Notes: generated by a model not told the origin, from the sequence alone. A DNA stretch of 64,000 nt from Leptodontidium sp. MPI-SDFR-AT-0119 (GCA_020726505.1 JAHLEZ010000022.1:558001-622000), one strand, 5' to 3'; positions 45,331-56,811 are shown, counted from the stretch's first letter. Numbers and translations are program-made.

Positions 45331-46459
45331 CGACCAATCCAGCGACTTTATTTGTCCCACCTATCACTAACGAAGCAGAGCCAACGAAGACTTTCGGAGC
45401 CGGGGTTGATGGTATGATTATCTATCTATCCATGTCAGTTCCAAGGAACTTCTAGCCTCGAACAGAAGCAAACATACCGAATCAATTACGTGGGCAACAC
45501 CGTTCTCTAAGATCTGGTTTGAAGCGATGATCTTTGCGTTGTTGACATAAAAGTCGTTTCCTCTTACTGTGATGGTGATGTTCGTTCCTCCCTGTGTCTG
45601 ATACGAGGCACCATTCGTTAGCGAGGGCAGGTATCCGACGAAGTTAGGTATGATGTGTCCTGACAGCAAGCTTGCCGACGAAGTGTAGTTGCTGGTTGCA
45701 TTGACCCCGGAGAAGGCAGCGTTAGAAGGGATGAAACATGTTATCGCAGGCGTATTATCAAGTGTCGAGGTCATGTTAGACGAGTTGCCTAGGCCAGCGA
45801 ATGCAGTGTGACCGTTCGCGATGGCGGTCGAGGACAGAGCTTCGGGAAGAGTAAAGTATCTTTCGAAGAGTAAGAGTCAGTTTAATGACTGGGTTGTTTG
45901 GGCAACTCACGAGTCGACAATATGGATGAGCCCTCCATCGTAAGGGATATTAGCTTGGGTGATGCTGACGTCGTCTCCCAGCCCAGTGAATATTTTCAAC
46001 AGAGAAGGCGCCGATGTGGTATTGGCATTACGTCGGAGAGGCGACGAGGCCCATCGTTTAGCGGCATTGCTCTGAGTAACATTGAGCGGATTCGACACTG
46101 CCGACTGGCCTGCGCCATGGAGATTCGCGGTGTTATCGTTCGACTCCAAGGGCTTGCCAGTCCCTTCACTCATGTCACCAAGAGTGTTAGCCGTTTTGAT
46201 GCCATGGTATAGCAGGCCTTGGTTGGCGGTTTGACGCTTGCCTTTTGCGTCGATATGGGTAGGCACTTCCATCAATAGGAGCGAAGACGGTCTAGACTTG
46301 GCTGGACAAGAAAAACACGGCTGCAACTGTAGGATCGGACTGTATCTGAGTTGAAAAGTTAGAAGCACCAGCACTTTGAAGGGCTTCGACGAGGGTAGTT
46401 GCTTGTACAATAGCCGGGAGGCTGATCGCCGAAAGGAACAGGAAGTATGGAGTCCACAT
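45330..46459 (-). pseudogene. Fasciclin (FAS1) cell-surface protein gene, disrupted
   Basis: ATG 46459 starts a signal peptide (MWTPYFLFLSAISLPAIVQA) and the beginning of a FAS1 domain up to FFLSSQV, where TAG 46294..46292 interrupts just before TVFAPIDGSA, the first FAS1 motif. The signal then moves to another frame at about 46250 (DAKGKRQTANQG), continues through GGLIHIVDS, a good intron at about 45910-45858, YFTLPEALSS, a second FAS1 domain (ITCFIPSNAAF, GVAHVIDS) and another intron at about 45478-45420. The C-terminus has a Thr/Ser/Pro stretch and a hydrophobic end like a GPI signal, but it runs straight into the next remnant. FAS1 proteins are adhesive surface proteins. This copy looks inactive. 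Confidence 0.65.
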
Positions 46460-46686
46460 TTTGCTTTGAGTGATAATGGTGATTCGCGTACTGGTCAGAG
46501 AATATTTTGAATATCAGGAACGACAGTGGAGGCAAGCAATGAGATATGGTGTTGATTTTTGGATGTGATGTAACTACTATATACAAACTGGGCTACTTGA
46601 ATTGAAATTAAAACTGCCATCGAGCCTTGCTCCTGTCTGAGTTCAGAGTTCGTAAAACCGTTTAACTTAGTCCAACTCCCCCTGAA

Positions 46687-47517
46687 TCATGAATATCCTA
46701 CAGGTAGAGTCTTGATTGGTTCGAGCTTAATGTAATCCTCGAGATTGATGTCTTCGAAGTCTCCCAGATTTTGGTATTGATGCCCAAACGGTTTGTCTGG
46801 ATGAAAGAACACCGGATCATCTATCTCCTTCTTCCCGAATATGTTCAAATACTCAAAGACATTCTTGTCGAAGTTGAATGTCCCCCTCTCGGCATCCAGT
46901 CTCATGGTGGCGCTAAAAGGCTGATCTTTGGGATATTGGACGATAATGGCACCGCGATAACCAGGGACAACTCCTTTCGCTGCTTTTTTCGCTTCTGTGC
47001 AATCCCAGATCACCACATTATCTGTTGCCACCTCCGAGCTTTTCTTCCACCCACTCAGTTTCAACTCATATTCCCTATTGATCTTCCTAGCCATCTCTTC
47101 ATCGATGTGTAGCGTTGCACCAGTCGGTCCCAGAGGTAACTCTCCACCAGCCGTCAGGGTATTTGACCTTTCTTCGGTGAATATCTTCCCTCTCAGTTCC
47201 TCCGGCGCGAGCTTGATGACCTTTGGGTGGGAGGTGGTTTCTCCACTTTCACTATGTTTTCGAAACTCAATGTTGATGTGGAAGTTTCTAATACGTTTGG
47301 ATGCTGGACGGAACTTGAAAATGAATCGGAGAATGATTAAGGCTGCGGGATTACCACTGTGAAGGCCGTATTGCACAGTGTCGATCCTGACATTCACTAA
47401 GGTTTTGTCATCGGGGTCGTATTCCAATGCATTTTCTCGTGTGCTCGATTCGCCAGGTGGGTTGTGCTGCGGTCTGAGTTGACCGGCTTTGGGTTGCAGA
47501 TCTAGCAAGAAGTCCAT
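46687..47517 (-). CDS. Uncharacterised 276-residue protein paired with a CHAT protease gene
   Basis: A single-exon gene on the minus strand. The protein has no signal peptide or membrane span. Residues about 40-215 alternate hydrophobic and polar positions as in a beta sandwich (VNVRIDTVQYGLHSG, IRNFHINIEF, VVIWDCTEAKKAAKG, GAIIVQYPKDQPFSATMRLD). Gly/Pro-rich turns such as ELPLGPTGATL separate the strands, and the C-terminal 50 residues are acidic and charged. I recall similar uncharacterised fungal proteins near NLR-like or hydrolase genes, but no named domain is assigned. It is transcribed away from the TPR-CHAT gene, with 402 bp between the two starts. Its size and pairing make it a candidate substrate, effector or sensor of that protease; this is inference. 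Confidence 0.7.
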   Translation of the reverse strand: MDFLLDLQPKAGQLRPQHNPPGESSTRENALEYDPDDKTLVNVRIDTVQYGLHSGNPAALIILRFIFKFRPASKRIRNFHINIEFRKHSESGETTSHPKVIKLAPEELRGKIFTEERSNTLTAGGELPLGPTGATLHIDEEMARKINREYELKLSGWKKSSEVATDNVVIWDCTEAKKAAKGVVPGYRGAIIVQYPKDQPFSATMRLDAERGTFNFDKNVFEYLNIFGKKEIDDPVFFHPDKPFGHQYQNLGDFEDINLEDYIKLEPIKTLPVGYS

Positions 47518-47919
47518 AATTATATGGTTGAGGATAAACCAAGTCGATTCGGAGAAAGGATCGAAGTTACTGCTGCTATTTCATGGAGTGGGGTGATCCT
47601 GCAGCTATTCCTGAGGCATTCACACAGGTCTCACCATGCCACGCATGTGAGCCGCCCCTCGTTTTGCAGCAGGGCAGAAATTGGCGGTGAAACTACTGCC
47701 ACCTTTCTATTCGCCCTGATATACCTCAAGGTTACTTCACTCTCTATTCAAATGAATAGGAGGATGACAATGATCAAAAAACTGGCCTTTCGCAAATCGC
47801 CCGGTGCAAGCCTATGACTATATTGTTAGCCCTCTGTTACTGTTCCATTGGACTTTACCAGGAAACTTCGAATCCTACTGATCAATTAAGCAATATCAGA
47901 CCACGAAATAAGGCTGTCC
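47518..47919. promoter_or_regulatory. Shared divergent promoter of the CHAT pair
   Basis: The 402 bp between the two ATGs must contain both promoters. No specific element is claimed. Confidence 0.5.
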
Positions 47920-50900
47920 ATGGCAACTCTCACCTTGGCCGCGGTGGAGGAGGTAATCGCCGATAGTAGGCGTGAGAGTAGTGTTGGAAACTTCCCGGGG
48001 GCTCTTCTAACCTTGAGAGCACTAGATGGAGCTTCTAGTTCCGCTTATCTTGTGCGTAAGGAGGTTTGCAGACTACGCATCATCCTAGGCGACCACAAGT
48101 CGATCACTCTCACACCATCTGCCACTCTCCCAATCGATCAACAGGAAAGTGAAACTTACAATGACCTTCTCTGCATTCAACTTCACCTGAGTCGCATCAG
48201 TGGAGGCGGAGATATTGCTCAGTCCCTACAATCAGCCAAGTCGCTATTTCAAAGGTATGAGAAGGATGTAACATCAGAGGAGTTGGAAAGTACGGTGGTG
48301 AGTTGACCTAATCTGTTAAACCTATATGTGTTATCATATGACTTACGTACTAGCTTCTAATTCTATACTACTCCCTTGAAGTCCATTACTTTTGGAAGCT
48401 ATATGGCGATGGAATCCCTGACCCCAAAATTGCCTACGACGGGACGTTTTTGCAACAACTGGCCTTACACCTGACAAGAGAAGGATTTTATTTCGAAACC
48501 CTTGAGCTACTTGAGCACTTCGTGAAAGACTCCGAACCTCAAATCGAAGCACTCGCATCCTCGCTACTGGCTGAAGACAATCTCGCCGGCACCGCGTGCC
48601 TGATCCGTTTGGCTGTGATTCGTGGTAGAAATGGAGACACCGATGGAGTTGAAGAACTTCTTAATTTACTCGACCAGCTTCTTTCTGACGACCACAAAAT
48701 TGCTAGGATACAATGTGAACTCATATCCAAGAGATTCCTTGAAACCAGTCTCAACCAGTCCGAGAGGACAGAGCAGCTTCTCCAGTTATCCGAAACCCTG
48801 TCAGATCTCGGAGACTATAATACGGCTTTACAAGCTCTCGAATATGCCGCTGAGGTCGAATCAACACTTCTCGCTTCAGGACAGACCAGAGAGCACGCCG
48901 TACGAATCCATGCCAGTTTACAACAAGTTTGTGAACGCAGTGGAGATCATCTCAGTCAGACGCTGTTCCAATTTCGCAACTGCGATGTCATCAACTCGGT
49001 TACTGGCGATCTATCTGTTGCCTTGAACGAACGAGAGAAGCTCCTATCTGCACCACTCTGCTCGAAGCTTCCCTATTTTCAGAGGTTTCACCGTCGTCAA
49101 TGGGCTGAGTATTTTATGCTACACCAACGAGAAAGTGCTTTACGTCATGCCAATCTTTACCTTGAGTACTGTCGGAATTACAGGGGTGCAGAGGAACAAT
49201 CCGTTGCAGAAAACATGCGAACTCAGACGGAATTGCAGCCAGCGCGAATGTCTGAAGACGCCCGAGAAGCCTCGCTTGAAGAGATCCGCATGCGACTTCA
49301 ACAAGGGATAGAAGCCGATAAAAGGAATGAATGGTACATTTCCCAAGTTGAGAAGCAGCTTCTGTTGGTAGAGGTTCTGGAGGGGCTTGGGAGGATTCAA
49401 GAAGAAGAGCCAGAAGAAATTGCCCAAACCGCCATTAAGATCTTGGATGATGCTATATTTACGTGTGAGAAGATAAAATGGGAAAGTGAGAATATCTATC
49501 TGAAATTTGAGATCATGTTCTTGAGAGGAGCGGCTTCTGATCTCTCGCAATCTTCTATCACCATGGATGAAGGCTCTCAGGCACTTTCCGTCAGGACAAA
49601 CACCAACGCATATTCCCTACCAAGTCCACCAGTATCCTTCAAGAAGACTCAGTGTTTCCAGGAGCTTATGTTGGCAATTCGGAACGAGTCATTGCCAGCA
49701 TTCCAGAGAGTGTTCGACTATGTCTGGCTATATATGGATAGACCGGACATCCACGAGGATTCCCTAAGGCGAGCCGAATTTCTTAATTTCAAAGGAATGC
49801 TCTACTATCTCCTTATGAAATATGAGAGCCCAACAATAAGACAATTCTGGAACATAGCAGGTTTCAACTCATTTGTCAAGGGATCCAAAATGGCACTGGA
49901 GTGTTTCGAGGAAGCGTTTAACATAACCGACAAAGTAGGAAAAGACATAACTGAGTTAAACAAATCCGCCGACACAATGACAAAATTGGTATCAGGGCAA
50001 GCGTATCTTACGAATGCAATCGAACTACTCATCTTCGAGATCGCCCTGGAACTTTCTTTTGGCCTGGACGACAAGAGCCGAACCTGGGACTGGATCCAAA
50101 GGAGCAAAGCACGAGGCCTTTCAAATCTGCTCAGAAGTTCGCTAGAACCTGAAGATCTTCAAAAGGGCCCAGATTACCTCTCGCTTTCCAAAAGCCTAAC
50201 GTTCGAAGATTTGCAATTCATTCAAACAGCGTCAGCGCGAAAACTTGTCTTTGTAGACTGGATTTCTTTCGGTGCATGTGATCCAAAGCTTCTCTGCTTT
50301 TCATTCAGCATGGGCCGCGACGAAACAGGGCCGATCGGGGCACGCGAGATGATTGAGATTGATATACCTATGCAAGATCTTAAGGAAGCAGCACGAAGAA
50401 TTACGGATGCAAGAATGGATTCCCCGGACGCCTCAGATTATCTCCATCCTTTCATGCCTCTTATAGAACCTCTGGCCAACTCTAGTGAACCAGGAGATAT
50501 CTTGATATTATCACCAACGGCACCGCTTCATGCAGTGCCATTGCATGCAATTATCCTAGGTTCTAATCAACTACTCATTGAGAGAAACCCAGTCGTATAT
50601 GTCCCATCACACTCCGCACTACTAAGTTGCCTTCAACGACTCTCAGCACCTGAACCTGGAGCCGAGAGGCCAGATAACTGGATTGCTTCTGTCTTCGGAG
50701 CTTATGATGACAACGGAAGGGATCCTCACACAGTCGAAGAAAGGAGGGAAATATATCACAGTCTTGAAAATCTAGCTATTGACCTTGGGACTACACCAGT
50801 ACTCGGAACTAATCTCACCAAAACATCCTTCAACCAACTATCCCAACAAGTCAACCTACTACATTTCCACGGCCACGGTATCTCCGACCCTGACATCCCA

Positions 50901-51329
50901 GAAAGAAATTCACTCGCCCTAGGAGCTCCCAACGAGACCATAAACGTGTCCGATATAGCAGCGCTCAATCTCCACGGCTCACACGTTACACTCATCGCCT
51001 GCTCAGGCGCCGTACAAGATTTCTCCCTCTCAGGCGATGAACCTCTTGGTCTTTTCTCCTCTTTCTTACTTGGTGGTGCGTCATCTGCTATCGGTGCATT
51101 GTGGCCTATACAATCTTCTACTGGTCGACTTTTCACGCGTGTATTTTATGAGTATTTTTTGAGGCACTTGGATAGGACTGAGCTTGGGCCGATTGTGAAC
51201 TTAGCAATGGCGGTTCAGCATACGGTGCTTGAAATTAAGAGACGACAAGGGTTTGAAACGCCGTATCATTGGGCGCCGTTTGTGTTGTATGGGGCTTGGT
51301 TTTCTGGGAGGAAGACTGGGACTTGGTGA
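47920..51329 (+). CDS. TPR-CHAT protease (caspase-like), 1117 residues
   Basis: Exon 1 is 47920..48297 and exon 2 is 48354..51329, joined in phase 0 over a 56-nt intron (GTGAGT...TACTAG). The first 700 or so residues are helical and TPR-like, with paired helices such as YNTALQALEYAAEVE, KWIL-type segments and ALECFEEAFNIT. From about residue 750 comes a CHAT domain (caspase HetF associated with TPRs): LILSPTAPLHAVPLHAIIL, then LLHFHGHG with the predicted catalytic His967, LIACSGA with the predicted Cys1009, GLFSSFLLGGASSAIGALWP, and the closing PYHWAPFVLYG. Both catalytic residues appear intact. CHAT proteases cleave partner proteins on activation; bacterial ones open gasdermins or cut toxin-like partners, and fungal ones neighbour effector genes. 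Confidence 0.88.
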
Positions 51330-52212
51330 TGTCTTCGGCATTTGCCACCCCACCATTCCCGTTCACCCTTTTACACTAAAAATAGCGATTTTCGACCCTC
51401 TTTACTTCCTGCTTTACCTACTCCACCAGGGAGGAGTCTTTACTCGGGTCTTCTCGGCAAAGGGGAGGCCAATGAGTTGATGCTTACAGAATATTTCGTA
51501 GGTATGGCTCAAATTTCTTATAATTTCTCATCGTTCGTATTGAAATCGATAGTCTTCTCCAAACTCGCTGAATGCTGCAACGTTCTTGGAAGAACAATTC
51601 CTAGCGATCCCTGGTTCTCCTGACAAACTTTCAATCAGGACGGGTTTGAGGGCCCGCAGACATATGGCGCAAGCTCCAACAAGGTCCCCAGACCATGAGA
51701 GTACCGTTATGGTAGCAGGTAATTATCAATGCATTTTAGCCAATCATCATGGGTCGTAGAATATACCAGTGATATTTTAGACAACCCGTGGGGTTTCGGC
51801 ATTGCATAGGCCTCCAGAAGTGTTCTTTGAATCTTTTGAACTCACCGATGAGTGTTCTACCTGGCTAAAACACAAGGCTAAAGAGGTTTGCGAACAACTC
51901 CAAATCAGAGTCTTGAATTCTTTGATAAACTTAAAGTTGGATGAAATTCACGTTTCTCGCTTTCTGTTGCGATTTGTTCAAGCTATATTATTATTTCATG
52001 ATATTATTTTCGCAATGTTACTCGACTTCCGCCTCTTGAAGTTCGCTGTACGCAGGAGATCCGATGAGGAAAGAAAATCTCAAGCGACTGGATATGCGAA
52101 CAAATTGTTTTGCCAGTATCGATGAGCTAGATAAAAGGCGCAGGTAGTACTTCGCCTCAAGAATGAAGTCTCAATTCGAAGTTACACAAGCTTGCGACCT
52201 GTACAATAGAAG
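51330..52212. other. Convergent intergenic region
   Basis: Between the CHAT and HET genes, which converge here. A 107-codon frame (51802..52125) has no recognisable domain. A tiny spliced frame (51664..51718 with 51781..51809) is described under findings. Confidence 0.45.
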
Positions 52213-53832
52213 CTAACTATCACCTTCAAAACTTGTAACAAGTAGCGTATACGCTTTATCTGTTTGAAGTTCTGGGAATTTCTTGCCCCTTCTTCTCACC
52301 GCCACAGCAACTGAAGTAGTTTCGTCCAAACATTTCTTCAGTCGATCTTTCTGATCGAAGTATTTATGGGTTTTCCAGAGCTTCTTGGCATTTCGAACCC
52401 CAACATCAGGTACAACATCACACCAAGCCTCGCCATTGATAAGTCCCACAACAACGGCAAAGTTTCCTTCGTTCGACCCTGGTGGCTTCTTGATGATAAC
52501 TGCTGCGAGTATCGCCTTGCTTTCCCTCCCTTTGGCTTTTATTGCTCCATCTGCCCCAACAACAGGCCATGCATCGATGACATTGCTCTCATCCATCGAC
52601 GTGATGGAGAGCGAGATGTGACAGTCAACGTACGGACTTTGTTGCTGTGTGGGAATATCTTCTCTGTTCCTCGTGATGTATACCACTTTTCTTCTAGCCT
52701 TGCCAATTTCTTCAGGTGTTAGATCAACAATTTCTCTCGTATGGCACCGAACCCCCCGTTGGTCGCCGCTTTCATCCTCTGTAAGTCTCAAAACGATGCC
52801 AAGTCTATTCAAGTGATTCGATTCGCTGCAACAATTCAACACTGCGTAGTATTCGCTGAATCTTGGGGTTACTGCCTCTCCTCCAATATTTTCTTCTTCT
52901 TCAAATTCAACCCCAGAACGGTGTTCCATGATTGGTATTAGAGAAAAGTGGATGCGAAGACCAACATTTGTGATCTGATATGCAGCCGCACCATCACTGT
53001 GGTCTGAGCAGTAATACTGACCCGAATGAATAAAGTCCGCTGGTGAGTCCGCGAGAAGGCCCTGACCAGTCCAGTGCCGTACATGACGTTTTGAAGATTT
53101 CCAGGCGAACAACGAGTGATCATTTGACACCTTCATAATTTCTTCTTGCAATCTCGCAAAAGCCCGTTTTCCTTCTCCATACACCATGGTCATGTGCACA
53201 TCAAATATACCCATTAACGAATATGCTTGATCTTCCTCCCGCTTAGTATGCCTCCTTGAAGCCCAAGACATTCTTGTTGCAACGCTGATGTTCGCAACGT
53301 TGCCGGTTTTGAGGACACCAATCGGCACTCCGGTGATCTTGGCAATCAAGTCTCGTAGTGAAGATTTTGTACCGATCTCACCCCAGTCCCCAGCCTCATT
53401 CCTTCCGTAGAACTCCACGATCCGTGGTGCAATCAATTCTTGCAGTGTCCATCCCCGCGTGAACCATAAACTGGCTGCGAATGCCGGACTTTTCGTTGGA
53501 TTTGTGTTGCTCTGCACATCTGATAAGTATGCAAAGCATACCTCTGCATTCTTGTACCATCGATACATGGAATTGATAGCCTCTTGTAACTCTGCACTGC
53601 TGTTCTTGTCGATGCAGCAAGTGTCGATCCAAACGTATTCGAACCCTCGACTTGCAGCAAGCTTGCAACACTTGTCTACTTTTTCAAAACCCGGGAGGCC
53701 CTCTGGATCGGAACGTTTCATGTCATCGAATAACAGTTCTTGCTTGTCCCATGTGTGAGATAGTATGGCGTATTCAGGAATTTCGTGATAGAATTCCTTC
53801 TGCTCGCGAGTGATGGTATTGATGAGACGCAT
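52213..53832 (-). CDS. HET-domain heterokaryon-incompatibility protein
   Basis: Start chosen at ATG 53832 because MRLINTITREQKEFY is the usual beginning of this class; the open frame extends upstream without family similarity (539 residues from this start). The HET domain spans about residues 21-110: YAILSHTWDKQE, then FEYVWIDTCCIDKNSSAELQ, then RWYKNAEVCFAYLSDV, and GWTLQELIAP shortly after. Downstream is the ASRRHTKREEDQAYSLMGIF segment shared by HET-D/E-like proteins. The C-terminal 250 residues are beta-rich with no NACHT or WD repeats, so it is a short HET protein. Such domains, which are TIR-related, trigger programmed cell death on non-self recognition between hyphae. No intron is present. 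Confidence 0.9.
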   Translation of the reverse strand: MRLINTITREQKEFYHEIPEYAILSHTWDKQELLFDDMKRSDPEGLPGFEKVDKCCKLAASRGFEYVWIDTCCIDKNSSAELQEAINSMYRWYKNAEVCFAYLSDVQSNTNPTKSPAFAASLWFTRGWTLQELIAPRIVEFYGRNEAGDWGEIGTKSSLRDLIAKITGVPIGVLKTGNVANISVATRMSWASRRHTKREEDQAYSLMGIFDVHMTMVYGEGKRAFARLQEEIMKVSNDHSLFAWKSSKRHVRHWTGQGLLADSPADFIHSGQYYCSDHSDGAAAYQITNVGLRIHFSLIPIMEHRSGVEFEEEENIGGEAVTPRFSEYYAVLNCCSESNHLNRLGIVLRLTEDESGDQRGVRCHTREIVDLTPEEIGKARRKVVYITRNREDIPTQQQSPYVDCHISLSITSMDESNVIDAWPVVGADGAIKAKGRESKAILAAVIIKKPPGSNEGNFAVVVGLINGEAWCDVVPDVGVRNAKKLWKTHKYFDQKDRLKKCLDETTSVAVAVRRRGKKFPELQTDKAYTLLVTSFEGDS

Positions 53833-54456
53833 TTCTGATGCGGCTGCAGCGAGGTCATGAATTTGGCAATATTTAGCGGATGGGCCGAGATTGGAATCTT
53901 GCGGAAAGTTTAGAATCGTTGTCTGTAGGTGTAGGGAGACGGAAAATAGGCAGCGCGGGTGTCGGCTTTTTGCTTCTCTCCCAAAGCCACTGATGTATTC
54001 TATGGAGGCAAAGCTCGGTCTGAAGCCTTCTACGAAGCTGAGCTTCAGTTGGGCATTCATGCGGGATGACATGGCGAGAAGCGATACGCTTCTTTTCGGG
54101 CCAATAGCACCGCCTAGACTCACGGTGTGCTTCAGGATGAGGCTGATGGCTTTTCAAATGTTACGACTGGGACAATACTCAGATTGAACATCAGATCATT
54201 GAGATTGTATTGAATCCAAAAACTTCAATCTTGAACCACGCCTAGATTTATTGCGTGACATGTAGCCAGAACCAAAACTGTGATAACTTTGTGTTGCCAT
54301 GCATGGTCGAGCTATGCATTGAAACGCTGCTGTCGTGCCTCGTCGCGGGAGACAGAAGAAGAATTCGGACCCTACAAAAACAGTTGACAATATTTCCGTG
54401 CTCTACAACTCTCCCAATTGTCTGATCTTAAAGCCATCGTCGGTGCTCACTCTCAT
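53833..54456. other. Intergenic; no gene seen
   Basis: Between the 5' end of the HET gene and the 3' end of the Hsp70-like gene. Nothing recognisable. Confidence 0.5.
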
Positions 54457-56811
54457 TCAAGCATCTCTTGCCAGAGCTCTGCAACATTCCCGATCCCCTA
54501 CCCTGACTCGAAATTCGAGCATAGACCCTTCAATCTTGATCTCGACTTTACACACCACCATCTTAATAGATTTGCTATCCGAGATTTTCAAAGTTTGGAG
54601 CGACTCGGGCGGCAAATCTGTGAGATCTATGCTCAGCACACAGACCTGTTCTAGCCCCTTGGCCTCCCTGCTTGGTGGATCGCTTTCATTCCAGGCGAGA
54701 ATCTTGACTTCAAACGACTTATTGGAACCTTCTGTGAGTGTCTGAGGGATCAGAATCTCGGTCGTCTTTGCCTTTGAACTCTGTAGTGGGTCTCCCTTAG
54801 AGAGTATCCATGTCATGCATCCTGTTTACGTATTAGCGAGTGTCATGCCACGACAAGTTACCACTTTCGAGAATGAAGTGAAATGCGGCAAATACCTTTC
54901 ACAAATCGCACCCCAGTACTTTTATCCAGGATCAGATTTTCATCGGTAAGATCTCCATGCGTCGATTCAGCGAAAGGTTTTGCCAGACTTGCTCCGTAAT
55001 GGCGGCGACACAGGCGAAGTTGGACAAGAGACTTTCCCACTGGATCAAGCTTCTCCATGACCGCGCCTCGTACAACAGCAGACCATCTTCGAAACCTATG
55101 AGCATTTACGGCCAGCTAGTTTGTTATGGAATTGACTCACGAATTACTAGGACGGATGACCTCGATATTTTGCCTGGAGAACCTTTCTCTGATTCTCTTC
55201 AATAAGTACATCGACTTTCCAAACCCTCCAGCGACAAGTATGTACTAGATGAGAGTTCAATTCAACTGTGCACTCAATCTTCACACATTGGGCAAACCTT
55301 GCCGAAAGAAGACATGGAATAAATACCTTAACTGATGCAGCTTGCGACGAAACTTCTTCGATTTGACTGTCTATGAGAGTCAATACTCGATTAACACATG
55401 GATCAAATATCTCTCGCATATCCTCCCTGTATGTTTCAAGACAATTTAGTGACACTCATATCAAACATTTTCATCGTCCGGTATTGACTTACGGATCAAG
55501 GCGCATTTCTCCGTCTTCAATATCCAACGCTTCGTCATCTTCGCGGCTGATTTCCGGCGGCATCGTGACGAATGCCATGATATTATCATCCTCGAACGAC
55601 ATCTTCGCTTCTTCGAAAGTCCTCATCATTCGACTTTCTGGCCTGAGCCATTCGTTTCTGATCATCCCAAATTTCTCCTGACCCAGCTTCTGGCGAAGCC
55701 AAGACTTGAATTCCTTATCGATGAATATTGCACCGCACTTGTCGCCTTCAAATACATCAGTGGCCGCGATGTTGAGGGTCGAAAGAGTACTCACCCGTTC
55801 CAACAACAGCTTCTCTTATTACAAACGCGTCCTTTGTAGACTCCACCCGGTAGGTGATGATATCCTAATTGGACAAATGAGCCGGCTGAGAACTCATATT
55901 TGGAATATCCTGAACCTACAACTGTTCCGCCTCCTGCATCACAAACCACAAAATGATCGCCAGGCTTTTGTGAACCATAGTCAGCATTGTTGGCTGTAGT
56001 TCACAGAAATCCAAGAGACTAGAATCCGAGACTGGGTTTATCCAATCTTGGCACAGCGTGGCGAGGTATTTTGAGTTCTTGGTATTCTCACTCAATTTTG
56101 ACTTACCTTGATATTTGTAAAAGGTCCATCTTCCAAATCCCGCAGGGCGTATATGGCTGCTGCTTCCGGTTCGGTAATCATGGATATCCTAGTATTCTCT
56201 GCATTGAACCCTGCATTACAAACAGCCTTGTAGGTCAGATTCTTTGCTTTATCTGACCAAACTGCCGGAACGGTGATGACGACCTCTCTTCTGAGTGCCT
56301 GTAGCATGCTGGCGAACCGTATCTCAAGGGCAGTTTCGACGTGTTTCCTCACTCCAGTCAAGAAATCGGACACAATGTCAACAGGCTCTTTGGAGACGTT
56401 ACTTTTGGATCTGCCATTCGCTCCATTTTGCTCTATGTCAAGCTCCTGCATCAATACCAGCTGCTTTTCCTTTTGCGTCTCGTCCAGGAGAAGTTTTGTC
56501 CACGCTTCTCGATGACGATTGCGAGGCTGGATCTTGTTTCCCCAATCAAAGCCCTTCTCGGAGTATGCAACCTCACTAGGAACCTTTTGGTTACTTGCAT
56601 TTCTTGGGTTGCCTGGCCAGTCATCGATACATTGGATATCACGATGTGTTGGGCGGCGTAGTCCATTTCTGTGGCCATATGCAACGCCTGAGTTCCATCG
56701 TTTCTGTCAGTCGGATGAGCATCACAGTCTCAGACGAGTAGTCTACGAACCGGTAAACGTTGTACCATAGTCTATGGCAATCACTAGGACCTCGCTTGCT
56801 TCTTCGGCCAT
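54457..56811 (-). CDS. Hsp70-like ATPase (HSPA12-type fungal family)
   Basis: Nine exons: 56811..56751, 56687..56107, 55964..55920, 55864..55795, 55745..55493, 55426..55327, 55244..55141, 55095..54896 and 54821..54457 (592 residues). Frames match at all joins. Actin-fold ATPase motifs are present in order: phosphate-1 VIAIDYGTTFTGVAYG, the ISMITEPEAAAIYAL stretch, phosphate-2 FVVCDAGGGTV/DII, and the adenosine motif ILVAGGFGKSMYLLKRI. The canonical Hsp70 substrate-binding domain is absent; the C-terminal 130 residues are beta-rich (FEVKILAWNESDPPS, VVCKVEIKIEGSMLEF). This is the architecture of the large fungal group of Hsp70-like ATPases often annotated as Hsp12A-like. Clients are unknown. 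The intron 56106..55965 (142 nt) is the least certain boundary. Confidence 0.85.

Noticed and set aside
46687..47517. Calling the CHAT partner a gasdermin
   Set aside because: Only size and neighbourhood fit; I see no gasdermin sequence signature, so it is left as uncharacterised.
51802..52125. 107-codon open frame between the CHAT and HET genes
   Set aside because: No recognisable domain; likely 3' UTR or remnant, not supported as a gene.
53833..54123. 97-residue N-terminal extension of the HET protein
   Set aside because: HET proteins of this class start near MRLINT; the upstream part has no family similarity and is probably 5' UTR.
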